From positions 106,252-170,251 of the forward strand of contig CALLAC010000008.1 of the NCBI GenBank assembly GCA_938002655.1: a stretch of DNA of 64,000 nt. Direction: 5' to 3'. The DNA comes from an uncultured Cytophagales bacterium. GTDB taxonomy: Bacteria; Bacteroidota; Bacteroidia; Cytophagales; Thermonemataceae. Below, in pieces: positions 54,807 through 63,781 of the stretch; the stretch's first letter is position 1; each line of letters starts with the position of its first letter. The notes under the pieces were generated by a model. It worked only from the letters and a program-made list of their open reading frames with translations. It searched no databases and had not been told where the DNA came from. A program made the position numbers and the translations under genes.

Positions 54807-56071
54807 TTCTTGATAGGGATAATTAAATCTGCACCCGGATAAACGTCTTTCCGCTCGTCTTCGATATCATTGGCACGGATAATTTCAAATTTGCTAATAC
54901 CGTATTTCTGTGCAATTTGCTCAAGTTCTTCTTTATCTAAAACTTTGTGATAGTTGCGTATTACTACACGCAAACCTGCATCTGCTCTAAGAGGAGTTTT
55001 ATCTGTAAAGCCATTGAGTTGTTTGAGATGAGCAATAGACATATTGTACTTTTCTGCAATTTCTTTCAGAGATTCACCTTGCTTGACTTTGTGAATATGA
55101 ATTTTTTGCAAATTTTCTGCTTTATTTTGGGCTATGCGTATGCTATCTCGGACAAACTCTCGCTTTCTGACTTTACGTAACGAATCACGTATTTTTTGAA
55201 TACGAACTTGGTCGTAAAGGTTGTAGACCAGAGAGCTTTTTTCATCGGTTTCATCAGCGATACTGTAAAGCATAAAAGCCAAAAGGCTGAGCAAAACACC
55301 TAAAATCATTAAAGGCAAGTGAGTGAAGGCGTGTTTTACTTCTATTTCTTCTACAGAAACCTCTTCACTCAGGGCAGCAGCTAATTCGGTGCAAGAATGA
55401 AAGCGAGCTTTGGGATTTTTTTCGGTAGCTATTGCAATAGTTTCGTAAATTTTAGGGTGAATTGTATGTTTTTTAGGCAATTGGGTAGTGCCCAAAAGCA
55501 TAAAACAGGCAATTTTCCCGAGAGAAAAAATATTACTTTCTATGCTTAAATTTCCTTTTTGCAATTCTTCTGGGCTTTGAAAGTTTTTATCTTGTGGGGC
55601 GGGGGCATCAAAGCCAAGTATTTTTACTTGATTGTCTTCTAAAATAATATTTTTGGGGTTGAGAGCAGGGTGAATAATGCCACTTTGATGAGCTGAAGCC
55701 AGGCTATCTAAGATTTGCCTAAAAATGCGAAGCATTTTCTCTTCGGTCAGTGTGCCATTTTGAATAATGTATTGCTCCAAAGTGGGTTTGTTTTCCAGAT
55801 ACTCTTGTATGAGGTAAATGTTTTCGGGTGTTTCAATCAAATCGTATAGTAAAACTCCTTGCGGATGAGCAAAACGCAAGTTTTGGGCTTTTCGACGTAA
55901 ATTTTCTTTGGCTTCGGTATTTTGCAGAAAAGCTGAATTAAGCGTTTGGATAAGCACTTTCCTGTCGAAAAGCAAATGTTCAGCAAGGTAGATATCATAA
56001 AAAGATTCGCTACGCAGAAAAGATTTAATCTCGTAATTCAGAAGTCGCTCTCCTATCAGTTGGGCAGTCAT
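54803..56071 (-). CDS. Pseudokinase-transmembrane-double LysM protein
   Basis: A 422-residue protein. Residues ~10-235 form a Ser/Thr-kinase-like fold with every catalytic position changed. The glycine loop is 'FLRSESFYDIYLAE', the VAIK Lys is Gln42, and the HRDLKPxN loop is 'HPALNPKN' at 134-141 (Asp to Ala136, Lys to Asn138). The DFG is 'GFD' at 153-155. 'SPEEL' and 'SNIFSLGKIACFMLLG' keep the C-lobe pattern. A TM helix at 253-271 is followed by a coiled coil (~280-325) and two LysM domains (~326-372 and ~374-420). The topology places the pseudokinase in the cytoplasm and LysM, which binds peptidoglycan, outside. It overlaps dxr by 4 nt. Confidence 0.85.
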   Translation of the reverse strand: MTAQLIGERLLNYEIKSFLRSESFYDIYLAEHLLFDRKVLIQTLNSAFLQNTEAKENLRRKAQNLRFAHPQGVLLYDLIETPENIYLIQEYLENKPTLEQYIIQNGTLTEEKMLRIFRQILDSLASAHQSGIIHPALNPKNIILEDNQVKILGFDAPAPQDKNFQSPEELQKGNLSIESNIFSLGKIACFMLLGTTQLPKKHTIHPKIYETIAIATEKNPKARFHSCTELAAALSEEVSVEEIEVKHAFTHLPLMILGVLLSLLAFMLYSIADETDEKSSLVYNLYDQVRIQKIRDSLRKVRKREFVRDSIRIAQNKAENLQKIHIHKVKQGESLKEIAEKYNMSIAHLKQLNGFTDKTPLRADAGLRVVIRNYHKVLDKEELEQIAQKYGISKFEIIRANDIEDERKDVYPGADLIIPIKK

Positions 56072-56115
56072 AGTAGCAATATCAATTGAAAGGCAAAGTA
56101 AAGTTTTTTAAGGCA

Positions 56116-56439
56116 TTAAAGCAAATCATTTTCAAAGAGAAAATTTTGATAAGCGTTTTGCAATTCTTCAAGCATTTTGCTTTCTTTTTGTTTGGTAAGC
56201 ACTTGGATACCTTGCTCAAATACTTTTCGAGCTTTTTCTATGGCTTGTAGTTCCCAGTAAACATTTGCTAAATGATAATAGTTAGGGGCGTAGTCGGGGA
56301 ATTCTTGCCAAACTTTTTCGTAGTAAGGTAGTGCTTCCCAGAGGCTGTATTTTCGGTATTCGGTAGCGAGTGCATACCAATTGAAGGGGTTTTCGGGCTC
56401 TTCTTGGGCAAATTTGTGTAAAAGTTCTAATCTGGACAC
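56116..56439 (-). CDS. Small TPR protein
   Basis: A 107-residue protein with about two TPR units ('NPFNWYALATEYRKYSLWEA' and 'APNYYHLANVYWELQAIEKA') and a helical tail. It has no signal peptide or TM helix. No ATG is available near the N-terminus. The GTG at 56439, beginning 'VSRLELLHKFAQEEPENPF', fits similar Bacteroidota proteins; a GTG at 56472 would fall within the hairpin at 56469-56502. It follows the receiver gene on the same strand. Confidence 0.65.
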   Translation of the reverse strand: MSRLELLHKFAQEEPENPFNWYALATEYRKYSLWEALPYYEKVWQEFPDYAPNYYHLANVYWELQAIEKARKVFEQGIQVLTKQKESKMLEELQNAYQNFLFENDLL

Positions 56440-56468
56440 AAGCGGTAGTTTTTCAGGTAGTACTCCCA

Positions 56469-56502
56469 CCACCTACGAGGTTTCTAAAAATTTCATAGGT
56501 GG
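56469..56502 (-). terminator. Hairpin between receiver gene and small TPR gene
   Basis: Arms 56469-56478 and 56493-56502 pair as 10 bp with a 14-nt loop. The irregular pair is a wobble only in minus-strand RNA, in line with minus-strand transcription. The core 'ACCT(A)TGA' resembles the hairpin at 58672-58699. No strong T tract follows. Confidence 0.5.
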
Positions 56503-56528
56503 GGGTATGTGTTGTTAGACTGAAAAAT

Positions 56529-56963
56529 TTAAGGATTAAGCGATTGTAGTAAATTTTTTACTTCTGCAAGAGCTTCGTTAGTAAGCGGTTTGGTAATGAA
56601 CTTGATAACATAGTCATTATCTACAATTTTTTCGATATCTCGTTTGTTATCCGAACTAGACAGAATGGCTATTTTACACTTATTTTTTACACTTTCAGGA
56701 AACATTTCAAATTCAAAAAGAAACACAAATCCATCTACAATAGGCATATTGATGTCTAAAAAAATCAGATCAGGTAAGTTTTGAGGATTATTTTTATTTT
56801 CTTCCAGATATTGTAGAGCACTTTTACCTGAGTTTTTAACTTCTATACGACTGGCAAACTTAGAAAGTTCGATAATGCGTTTGCTGATAAAGTTGTCGGT
56901 ATCGTTATCATCTACCAACATTACAAGGTCTAACATATCGCTGAAAGGCTTAGATAAGGTCAT
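56529..56963 (-). CDS. Stand-alone response regulator receiver
   Basis: A 144-residue receiver domain without a DNA-binding or enzymatic output. The acidic pocket is Asp18-Asp19 in 'MLVDDNDTDNF', the phosphoacceptor is Asp70 in 'LIFLDINMPIVDG', the switch Ser lies in 'AILSSSD', and the Lys in 'FITKPL'. It resembles single-domain receivers of the CheY-like group common in Bacteroidota. The ATG at 56963 is preferred; a longer frame to 57113 would overlap the CBS gene. The cognate kinase could be one of the two kinases in this window (inference). Confidence 0.9.
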   Translation of the reverse strand: MTLSKPFSDMLDLVMLVDDNDTDNFISKRIIELSKFASRIEVKNSGKSALQYLEENKNNPQNLPDLIFLDINMPIVDGFVFLFEFEMFPESVKNKCKIAILSSSDNKRDIEKIVDNDYVIKFITKPLTNEALAEVKNLLQSLNP

Positions 56964-57091
56964 TTTTATAGGATTTACAAATATGCAAAACTTTTGTAAA
57001 ACAAGCAAGTGCAAAAGTAGAAAAGTTTTTCTTTTCGTTTTGTTGTAATTTACTTGAAAACTTACTTGTAGGAAAATTGTTTTTATTTTTG

Positions 57092-57760
57092 CTAAAAACT
57101 CAGGTATTTCCAAAGTAAACCCAAACGCTCTTGGTCAGTATCGGCAAAGATAGGTTTTTGATGGAATTTGGCAACTATTTCGTATTCAAAGCGTTCAAAA
57201 GTGGCTACAATACGTGTGAGTTCAGTCTGATTGATTTTCATTAGCACATACAAGCGTAGCGGCTCGTTAGGAATAGTTTGAGTAGTAAGGTATAAGATTT
57301 TGGCATTGTTGCATTCTACCAAGCGAGCAATTTCGGTAAGCGAATAACTTAATTGATTGACAGCAAGAATCAGAATACTGCCCGTTTCCTGAAAAGCATA
57401 GCTTTGCCCAATTTGTTTCAAGACCTCTTGCGAAGTAATAGCACCTTGATATTTCCCTTCTCTATCTATTACTACTACCAAATTGCTCTGCTCATTAAAG
57501 TAAGGTATAGTTTCCAACCAGTGTTGGTTATCATAAACAAAAGTATTACTAAACTGCAAGGGCAGATTTTCAAGGTTGATGTTTTCCTCAAAAATCTCTA
57601 ACAAGGTACTTTCGGAAAGCAAACCTTTGTAGAAGCCGTTTTCATCGATACAAGGTAAAGCATGACAGTGCAAATTTTCCATCATTTGCAGAGCTTTTTC
57701 GGTGTTTTGCCCTTCCCTGATAGGTCTGATATAAGGATTTAGGATGTTTTGCACTGTCAT
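57092..57760 (-). CDS. CBS-domain protein
   Basis: A 222-residue soluble protein with a pair of CBS domains (~1-60, '...EKALQMMENLHCHALPCIDENGFYKG' region, and ~70-130, 'LVVVIDREGKYQGAITSQEVL'). An ACT-like region follows at ~140-215 ('GSILILAVNQLSYSLTEIAR'). CBS pairs bind adenosine nucleotides and regulate partners. It lies upstream of the receiver gene with 128 nt between. No enzymatic domain is fused, and the target is unknown. Confidence 0.85.
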   Translation of the reverse strand: MTVQNILNPYIRPIREGQNTEKALQMMENLHCHALPCIDENGFYKGLLSESTLLEIFEENINLENLPLQFSNTFVYDNQHWLETIPYFNEQSNLVVVIDREGKYQGAITSQEVLKQIGQSYAFQETGSILILAVNQLSYSLTEIARLVECNNAKILYLTTQTIPNEPLRLYVLMKINQTELTRIVATFERFEYEIVAKFHQKPIFADTDQERLGLLWKYLSF

Positions 57761-57824
57761 AGTTTTTCAGATTTTAGAACACAAACGCTAATATGCAAAA
57801 TTTTTGTATAAAAAACAAGAAAAT

Positions 57825-58604
57825 CTAGGCAACTTGTTTGCTTGCAATAGGATTTTTTTGTAAGAAATTTCGTAAAATTTTATTAAATTTATCGGGATGT
57901 TCCATCATGGGGGCATGTCCGCACTTATCAATAAAGCGAAGTTCTGTGTTGGGCATTAGTGTATCAAACTCGTAAGCAACTAATGGGGGTGTGATAGTAT
58001 CGTTCAATCCCCATACTAAAAGAGTTGGAACATAAATACTAGGAATATCTTTTGCCATGTTATGTCTTTGAGCCGATTTGGCAATAGCCACGATTTTCAT
58101 ACACTTGGGGATGCTCTTGGTAATTTCAAAAACCTCTAAAACAAGCTCTTCGGTAGCAGTTTTGGGGTCGTAGAAAGTGTATTCTACGCGTTCTTTGATG
58201 TACTCGTAACTGCCCCGCTTAGGATAAGAACCACCCATTGTATTTTCAAAAAGCCCCGAACTTCCTGTAAGAACCAACCTTTTTACATTGGCTTGGTTTC
58301 TGAGCGTATAGTTCAAGGCAATGTGTCCGCCCAAAGAATTTCCAAGTAGCGTTAGGTCGGTCAATTTTTTCTGATTGACAAATTTTTCAATAAAATCGGT
58401 AAGTCCTTCAATTCCTGTATTTGTAAGAGGTAAATCGTAAATAGGCATCATCGGAATTACGACACGATAATCTTTGGAAAACTCTGTAACAACATCTTTC
58501 CAGTTGCTCAAAGCTCCGAAAAGTCCGTGTAAAAGGAGCAAAATCTCTCCTTGTCCTTCATCAATATAAATGAAATCTCCTTCTTTTTTGATATTGAGTT
58601 CCAT
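57825..58604 (-). CDS. Alpha/beta hydrolase
   Basis: A 259-residue alpha/beta hydrolase. It shows the oxyanion-hole motif 'LLLHGLFGALSNW', nucleophile Ser90 in 'LLGNSLGGHIAL', an acidic residue in 'VWGLNDTITPP' and a catalytic His in 'CGHAPMMEHPDKFN'. The substrate is unknown; the family covers esterases, haloperoxidase-like and lyase-type enzymes. The ATG at 58604 is chosen because the region upstream (to 58679) is not family-like. The protein is cytoplasmic. Confidence 0.88.
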   Translation of the reverse strand: MELNIKKEGDFIYIDEGQGEILLLLHGLFGALSNWKDVVTEFSKDYRVVIPMMPIYDLPLTNTGIEGLTDFIEKFVNQKKLTDLTLLGNSLGGHIALNYTLRNQANVKRLVLTGSSGLFENTMGGSYPKRGSYEYIKERVEYTFYDPKTATEELVLEVFEITKSIPKCMKIVAIAKSAQRHNMAKDIPSIYVPTLLVWGLNDTITPPLVAYEFDTLMPNTELRFIDKCGHAPMMEHPDKFNKILRNFLQKNPIASKQVA

Positions 58605-58663
58605 ATTTGCTTGATTTATTTTGCACAAATTTGCTCTTTTTTCGGAATTATGCAAAGAATAGA

Positions 58664-58699
58664 CAAAAAAAAACCTCATAGATATTGATCTATGAGGTT
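58664..58699 (-). terminator. Rho-independent terminator after the DUF4397-like lipoprotein
   Basis: A perfect 12-bp stem (58672-58683 with 58688-58699) with a 4-nt loop. On the minus strand it is followed by a T10 run (58664-58673 on the plus strand as A). It ends the TonB receptor/lipoprotein unit. Confidence 0.88.
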
Positions 58700-58718
58700 G
58701 TAAAAATTGAGCTTTCAG

Positions 58719-59960
58719 TTAGTTCATACGAATGATATCGCACTTATACCCTTTGCTAGCATTACCATGTAGTACAATAGTATAAATGTTTGGTGATGAT
58801 GGAGGTGATAGAAAGTTAAAGGTTACATTTTTGCTAAGTACAGGCGTAGTGTGTCTGCGGTTAGGAAAATAGAAGTTGAAAGTATAAGAGCCAGCATCAA
58901 TTATAGAATAACCTGTAACAGGCACGGAAAAAGTATAATTAGGAATAGGCTGACCATCTGTACTTCTTTCAATAGCTATAAAACTCAAATTGGTGGTATT
59001 GGAAGTATAAGTTCTGTTGATTACTCCATAAGGGTTAGTAGAAGTAGGAGCAGGAATATAGCGAGAGCGTGAAGCTAATGAATCGCGTTTTGCTTTTAGC
59101 TCTGCAAGTTCTGCAAGAGTTGCTCCTTGGTCGGCGGTGAATCGAGTACCCGAAGGAGGAGTAGGAAAGGTTAGCATAGGAGTGCCTGATGTAGTAAGTA
59201 AATGAACATCTCCTAAATCAGAAGCAAAGTTTAAGAATCTGATAGCTGTTCTACCTGATGGTACTGTTGGTAAAGTTTCTGTAATTATTGTTGCTCCTTG
59301 AGCTGTAGTGCCTGATGTGGTTCCTATTACACCTCGTAAAAAGATGGACGTCAAGCTACCTGCATTTAGGTTTGTATTGACACGCAGTTGGGGGATATAT
59401 TCGCCTGCGGCATTGAAGAAAGCAATATCTCTTCTGCCTGCGGGAATGAAAACACCTACTTCGGGAATAGATGGTCTTACTTCTACACCGTTGATGTTAC
59501 TGGCAGGCGAGGACTGAAGAAAATTCGTAAAAGCTGTAGCAGTAGAAAAACCTGCGGGAGGAGTTCCTGAGAAAGCAAGCCCTTCATATCTGCTTGATTG
59601 TTCTTCGGCACTAGGAAGCCCTGAAAAAATAGCTGAGGCAGGGTATTTACGGTTCAGAGGTACAACAGTAGAGCTTTCTAAAATAAAATTGTTGCTATGC
59701 ATGATGCTTCTACTACCATTGAGGTTAGGCAGTTCGTCCCCATCAACAGATACTGTGAAGAAACGATTTGGGCTGGTGCTAGGGTCAGGATTGAAGTCTA
59801 CCAAGGCATTGAAAACCATGATACGAGCATTGTTAGCATTGGTACGAGCCAACGGAGCAATTGTAGCCTGATTTACCTGTGGAACAGGATAGTTGGGTCG
59901 GCAAGCAAATATTCCTATGCTTGTCAGAGCCGTTAAGCCAATTAGTTTTAAGTTTTCCAT
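58719..59960 (-). CDS. DUF4397-like surface lipoprotein
   Basis: A 413-residue protein with a lipobox 'IGIFAC' (Cys20), then beta-rich domains with DUF4397-type patterns such as 'ARIMVFNALVDFNPDPSTS' and 'TAIRFLNFASDLGDVHLLTT'. The composition is rich in Thr, Ser and Pro. It ends in 'IYTIVLHGNASKGYKCDIIRMN', with the 'Y-T-I-V-L-x-G' ending typical of DUF4397. Family members are secreted adhesion-like or anchor proteins with no defined function. It lies 65 nt downstream of the TonB receptor, with a palindromic hairpin in between, so it may be its lipoprotein partner. Confidence 0.75.
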   Translation of the reverse strand: MENLKLIGLTALTSIGIFACRPNYPVPQVNQATIAPLARTNANNARIMVFNALVDFNPDPSTSPNRFFTVSVDGDELPNLNGSRSIMHSNNFILESSTVVPLNRKYPASAIFSGLPSAEEQSSRYEGLAFSGTPPAGFSTATAFTNFLQSSPASNINGVEVRPSIPEVGVFIPAGRRDIAFFNAAGEYIPQLRVNTNLNAGSLTSIFLRGVIGTTSGTTAQGATIITETLPTVPSGRTAIRFLNFASDLGDVHLLTTSGTPMLTFPTPPSGTRFTADQGATLAELAELKAKRDSLASRSRYIPAPTSTNPYGVINRTYTSNTTNLSFIAIERSTDGQPIPNYTFSVPVTGYSIIDAGSYTFNFYFPNRRHTTPVLSKNVTFNFLSPPSSPNIYTIVLHGNASKGYKCDIIRMN

Positions 59961-59987
59961 ATTTTTTAGAGTTTTTTGTTTGAAAAG

Positions 59988-60007
59988 AGAGGGAAACGTT
60001 TCCCTCT
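59988..60007 (-). terminator. 20-bp perfect palindrome between receptor and lipoprotein genes
   Basis: AGAGGGAAAC|GTTTCCCTCT is a perfect dyad just after the receptor stop, followed on the minus strand by a short T tract (CTCTTTTC). It could be an attenuating terminator that lowers expression of the downstream lipoprotein, or an mRNA-stabilising hairpin. Confidence 0.6.
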
Positions 60008-60025
60008 GCTTATGTTGATACTTTT

Positions 60026-63000
60026 TTATTCAAAGATGTAACGAGCACCGAGTTGAATTTGCCATTGCGAAGCAAAATTATTCAAGTTGTTTTGAAAGCT
60101 TACGTTTCGCTCACCTGTTTGTGAATTTATGAGTTCTCTAAATTCAAACACAGGTCTGCCGCTGGGCGATTCGTATCCGACAAAATTCAGAAGTTGAGGG
60201 CGAATAGGCGATTTTACAACCCCCCAATTAGGTGAAATTAGGTTTGTAAAGTTAATAATATCTACGGTAAATTGCAAGGTATTTTTACCAAACTTGAAAT
60301 CTTGCCAAATACGCACATCAGATTTGAAGACCCAAGGAGCTTGGGCTCCGTTACGTTCGGCATAGCGTCCTCTATTTTTACTCAAATATTTATCTTGTCG
60401 GATATATGCGTCGAGGTCTTCCCAGATTTGGTCAGGAGTGCGTGTATCACCAACGCTTAGAGCAGGTACAAGAATAATTTCCTCTTTGGAGCGAGGAATA
60501 TACATCAAATCATTTCCTTGTACGTTGTCGCCATTTAAATCGCCGCCTACGGTATAAGAAAAGTTATTACCTGAGCGAGCTTCGGCAAAGAGAGAAATAC
60601 CTGTGGCAAAATATTTAGCATACTCTTTTTTCCAAGAAGCCGATGCAATAAAGCGATGCAATTGCTGATTAGCTGAATATGAAAGTGTAGGATTGTTGGG
60701 GTCTCCTACTACGGGGTTACCATTGAAGAAACTAGCAGCTGTAGCGGCAAGCCCTGAGTTGATATCCCAAGAAGGTCCGTAGTTATATGCCATTGAAGCA
60801 AAAAATCCTCCTTCAAATTGCTTTTGAATTTGAGCAGTAACTGCCGCAGACCAGCCTTGTGTTGAATTATCTAGCACAAAAGCATTGGTTATATTAGAAT
60901 TGATACGTGTAGCGATACCGCCTGCATAGCGTAATCTGCCATCGCCGGGTACAATACCTACGGGAGCGGCAAGGTTTGCATTACGCACGTATACAGCATT
61001 GATATCTTTGGTGAAAGATAAATCTAAGGATGCAGAAAGCCCCTCGCCAAGTAGTATATCGCCCCCTAGGTTGCTTCGCCAAACTTGAGGGAAGCGGAAA
61101 TTGGGTGAAGTAACGTTTATTTCATAAGAAGCAGGAATTTGTCCTACGGCATTAGCAGGTTTATAAGCAAAAGGGTCAGGGTTGAAAGGATATGCAGCAG
61201 CGGCAGAGCCTGTAACAAAAATAGAACCAAACAATGCTCCTGTGTTGCTGGCTTGGTTACTCATCCATACAAATGGAATACGTCCTGTAAATACACCTGT
61301 TCCACCACGCACTTGCAAACTTCTATCGCCATACACGTCCCAATTGAAGCCGATTCTTGGCGACCACAAGATATGAGCATCAGGGAATTTGCTTACATCA
61401 AGTACCTCTTGGTTGGCAAAACGCAATTCTCTTACAGCAGGGTTATCAATAGGTTTTTTAGGGAAAAAAGGCACATCAGCTCTTACACCCAAAATAACTT
61501 TGATTTTATCGTTAGGTTTCCATTCTTCTTGTACGTAAAAGCCTACTTGTGCAGCTTGAAAGAAAGCAAACGGTACCTCATCGTTGGTGACAGAATAACG
61601 ATAAGAAAACAAGGTAGGTCTGCCCAAACCTGTGCTAGGTCCGATAGGCGTAGGTGTACCAGCAGGAGCACTATTGTAAAAATCGGCAAGGGTAGCAAAA
61701 CGATAACGGCTATAAAAATCTGCCATAAAACCATTACGGAATTTGTAATACTCGTTAGCAGTACCAAGCGTAATAGTATGTTTTCCTTTGTAAATGCTGA
61801 AATTGTTTGAAAGTTGGAAAACATCAGTATCTAGCAAGTTGTTGGCAGAAAAGGGCTCGTAGCCGAAAGAAGTGAGGTTTTGGTTACTACCGTTTTCAAT
61901 ATCTACAAAAGGGAAAATAGAGCCTGGTGAGCCACGGAAGTCGCGGAAGCCTGTCCAACCCGCAATAAAGTTGTTAGAGAATTTGTTACCAATGTTACTA
62001 TTGATTTCAGCAACAACTGAATTGTAATTGTTGTTGATGTTGTAATTTCCATTTCGGAAAGGGAGTGAATTAGGTCCGTTTTGTCTGCCACCTTGAGCTC
62101 CTGAGTTGCTCATTTGTACGTCTCTGTAAGATTTCAGGAAAGTGTAACGGAGTGTAGCACGCGTGCTGTTGCTTACGTTCCAATCCAGACGAGCCAAGAT
62201 TTTTTGGCTTTCGGTGAGCATGTCGTAGCTATCGATGGGTCCGGGGTCGTAATTGTAGGTATTTATCAAGAAGTTTCTCAAATCATCAGCTTGTTGGCCA
62301 GTGATACGGGAAACATTTCCGCCCTGCCCGCGGTCGGCTACGAATTGTCCTACGGGGTCAGTTCGTTTTTCAAGCTCACCGCTTAAAAAGAAAAAGAGTT
62401 TATTTTTAATGATAGGTCCACCGACACGCAAGCCTGCTTGATAGTAGTTGAAGTTGAGAAGTTGATTGCTCAAATCTACATTGCCTACTTTTTTTCCTAC
62501 CATCTCGTTATTTCTGAAAAAATAGTAAGCAGAACCTTTGATATTGTTGGTACCGCTACGTGTTACGGCATTGATACCTGCACCTGTAAAACCACTCTGA
62601 CGAACATCGTAGGGAGCGATATTCACCTGAATTTCTTCCAAAGCGTCTAAGCTTATAGGTTGCGAATTGGTTTGACCGCCAGGCAGTGAAGCTAAACCAA
62701 AAGCATTGTTGAAAATAGAACCATCAATGGAAAGGTTATTGAATAAGTTGTTTCTACCTCCAAAACTTGTACCTGAGCTTTGAGGCACAAGGCGGGTCAT
62801 ATCAGTAAAATTACGAGAGATAGTGGGCATAGTTTGCAGAGCTGTGCTATTGATATTGGTAGAGGCACCTGTACGGTCGGCATTGAAGATAGCATCTTTT
62901 TGCCCTATCACCTGAATAGCGGCAATTTCATCGCTTTCTTCTTTCATAGTGTAATTAAGCACAGTGTTTTGCCCCAGGCTCAAAGAAGGAATTTCATCTT

Positions 63001-63280
63001 TGATAGTAGCATACCCAACTGCTGTGATTTCTACGGTGTAAGGACCGCCAATACGCAAGTTAGGCAAGTTGAAACTACCATCATCTTGGGTAGCCGTGCC
63101 ATATTTTGTTCCAGAAGGCGTGTGAATAACTATCACAGTTGCTCCTGGCACACCTGTCTTTTTAGCATCAAGAATTCTACCACTCATGCTAGCTGTGGTA
63201 ATTCCTTGTGAAAAAACTCTGTACCCAAAAAACAAAAGTCCTAAGATACAAAGGAATTTGAAGTAACTAAATTGTTTCAT
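60026..63280 (-). CDS. Oar-like TonB-dependent outer-membrane receptor
   Basis: A 1084-residue outer-membrane protein. The signal peptide is at about 1-25 (ending FSQ). A carboxypeptidase regulatory-like domain (~28-110, 'MSGRILDAKKTGVPGATVIV') is followed by a plug ('IDGSIFNNAFGL', 'VRQSGFTGAGINAVTRSGTN') and a large barrel ending 'QLGARYIFE'. The layout matches the Oar-like group that takes part in protein or polymer handling at the surface. The ATG at 63280 is chosen; a longer frame to 63337 is not family-like. It is followed by the DUF4397-like lipoprotein on the same strand. The -7 box is at 63305-63312. Confidence 0.93.
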   Translation of the reverse strand: MKQFSYFKFLCILGLLFFGYRVFSQGITTASMSGRILDAKKTGVPGATVIVIHTPSGTKYGTATQDDGSFNLPNLRIGGPYTVEITAVGYATIKDEIPSLSLGQNTVLNYTMKEESDEIAAIQVIGQKDAIFNADRTGASTNINSTALQTMPTISRNFTDMTRLVPQSSGTSFGGRNNLFNNLSIDGSIFNNAFGLASLPGGQTNSQPISLDALEEIQVNIAPYDVRQSGFTGAGINAVTRSGTNNIKGSAYYFFRNNEMVGKKVGNVDLSNQLLNFNYYQAGLRVGGPIIKNKLFFFLSGELEKRTDPVGQFVADRGQGGNVSRITGQQADDLRNFLINTYNYDPGPIDSYDMLTESQKILARLDWNVSNSTRATLRYTFLKSYRDVQMSNSGAQGGRQNGPNSLPFRNGNYNINNNYNSVVAEINSNIGNKFSNNFIAGWTGFRDFRGSPGSIFPFVDIENGSNQNLTSFGYEPFSANNLLDTDVFQLSNNFSIYKGKHTITLGTANEYYKFRNGFMADFYSRYRFATLADFYNSAPAGTPTPIGPSTGLGRPTLFSYRYSVTNDEVPFAFFQAAQVGFYVQEEWKPNDKIKVILGVRADVPFFPKKPIDNPAVRELRFANQEVLDVSKFPDAHILWSPRIGFNWDVYGDRSLQVRGGTGVFTGRIPFVWMSNQASNTGALFGSIFVTGSAAAAYPFNPDPFAYKPANAVGQIPASYEINVTSPNFRFPQVWRSNLGGDILLGEGLSASLDLSFTKDINAVYVRNANLAAPVGIVPGDGRLRYAGGIATRINSNITNAFVLDNSTQGWSAAVTAQIQKQFEGGFFASMAYNYGPSWDINSGLAATAASFFNGNPVVGDPNNPTLSYSANQQLHRFIASASWKKEYAKYFATGISLFAEARSGNNFSYTVGGDLNGDNVQGNDLMYIPRSKEEIILVPALSVGDTRTPDQIWEDLDAYIRQDKYLSKNRGRYAERNGAQAPWVFKSDVRIWQDFKFGKNTLQFTVDIINFTNLISPNWGVVKSPIRPQLLNFVGYESPSGRPVFEFRELINSQTGERNVSFQNNLNNFASQWQIQLGARYIFE

Positions 63281-63304
63281 ACGTTTTAGTTTAATTTTTC
63301 GGTG

Positions 63305-63312
63305 CAAAATTA
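63305..63312 (-). promoter_or_regulatory. Candidate -7 box for the Oar-like receptor gene
   Basis: On the minus strand it reads TAATTTTG, fitting TAnnTTTG, about 25 nt upstream of the ATG. No -33 TTTG is seen at normal spacing. Confidence 0.35.
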
Positions 63313-63388
63313 AGGCATTGTTCGATAACTTATTCATGACTGATGTTAAAAATTTGTTATGTTTTCAAAAAGTCTGTTTATTGTAATA

Positions 63389-63780
63389 TCAAACCTGTAA
63401 GGTCTTCAAAAATAGCTCTACAATGATTTTACATGCAATTTTTCCGAATGAGAGTATTATGATACGTGCAAAGTTGTGTGTATATCTGTACCCTCGTGCT
63501 ATTCGTTTAATCATTTGTATTTTAGCATTTATCCCTTCTAATACACCATTAATTGTTTGTAAATGATATACACATGAAGTTTATCAAAAGTGATATTAGA
63601 TTGAGGAAGGTGAGTTTTTACAGCATGTATAAAAGCAGGAGACATATCTGTACTGACCTCTTCAATCGTTTGAGTATTTTGTACTTTTTCTAAAAATCAA
63701 TCTATACTATGGGAGTCTTTACCTGTTTGAACATTTATTATTTTCCGTTTTTCCATATCTACAAAAAGGGATCGTAACTG
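63389..63780 (-). pseudogene. ISL3-family transposase remnant
   Basis: The minus strand reads 'FVDMEKRKIINVQTGKDSHS', then 'ID' and a TGA at 63697-63699. It continues 'FLEKVQNTQTIEEVSTDMSP', 'AFIHAVKTHLPQSNITFDKLHV', a frameshift and apparent deletion near 63560-63580, then 'TINGVLEGINAKIQMIKRIA' and 'RGYRYTHNFARIIIL' to a TGA at 63389-63391. These match the central DDE region ('D-M-S-P-A-F') and the C-terminal 'R-A-R-G-Y-R' region of ISL3 transposases. The gene is clearly dead. It is preserved next to the IS66 fragment. Confidence 0.8.
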
Positions 63781-63781
63781 T

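Noticed and set aside
61139..61810. Plus-strand open frame of 223 codons inside the Oar-like receptor gene
   Set aside because: It is antisense to the conserved barrel region, its Cys/Ser/Arg-rich composition is unlike neighbouring genes, and no start context is seen.
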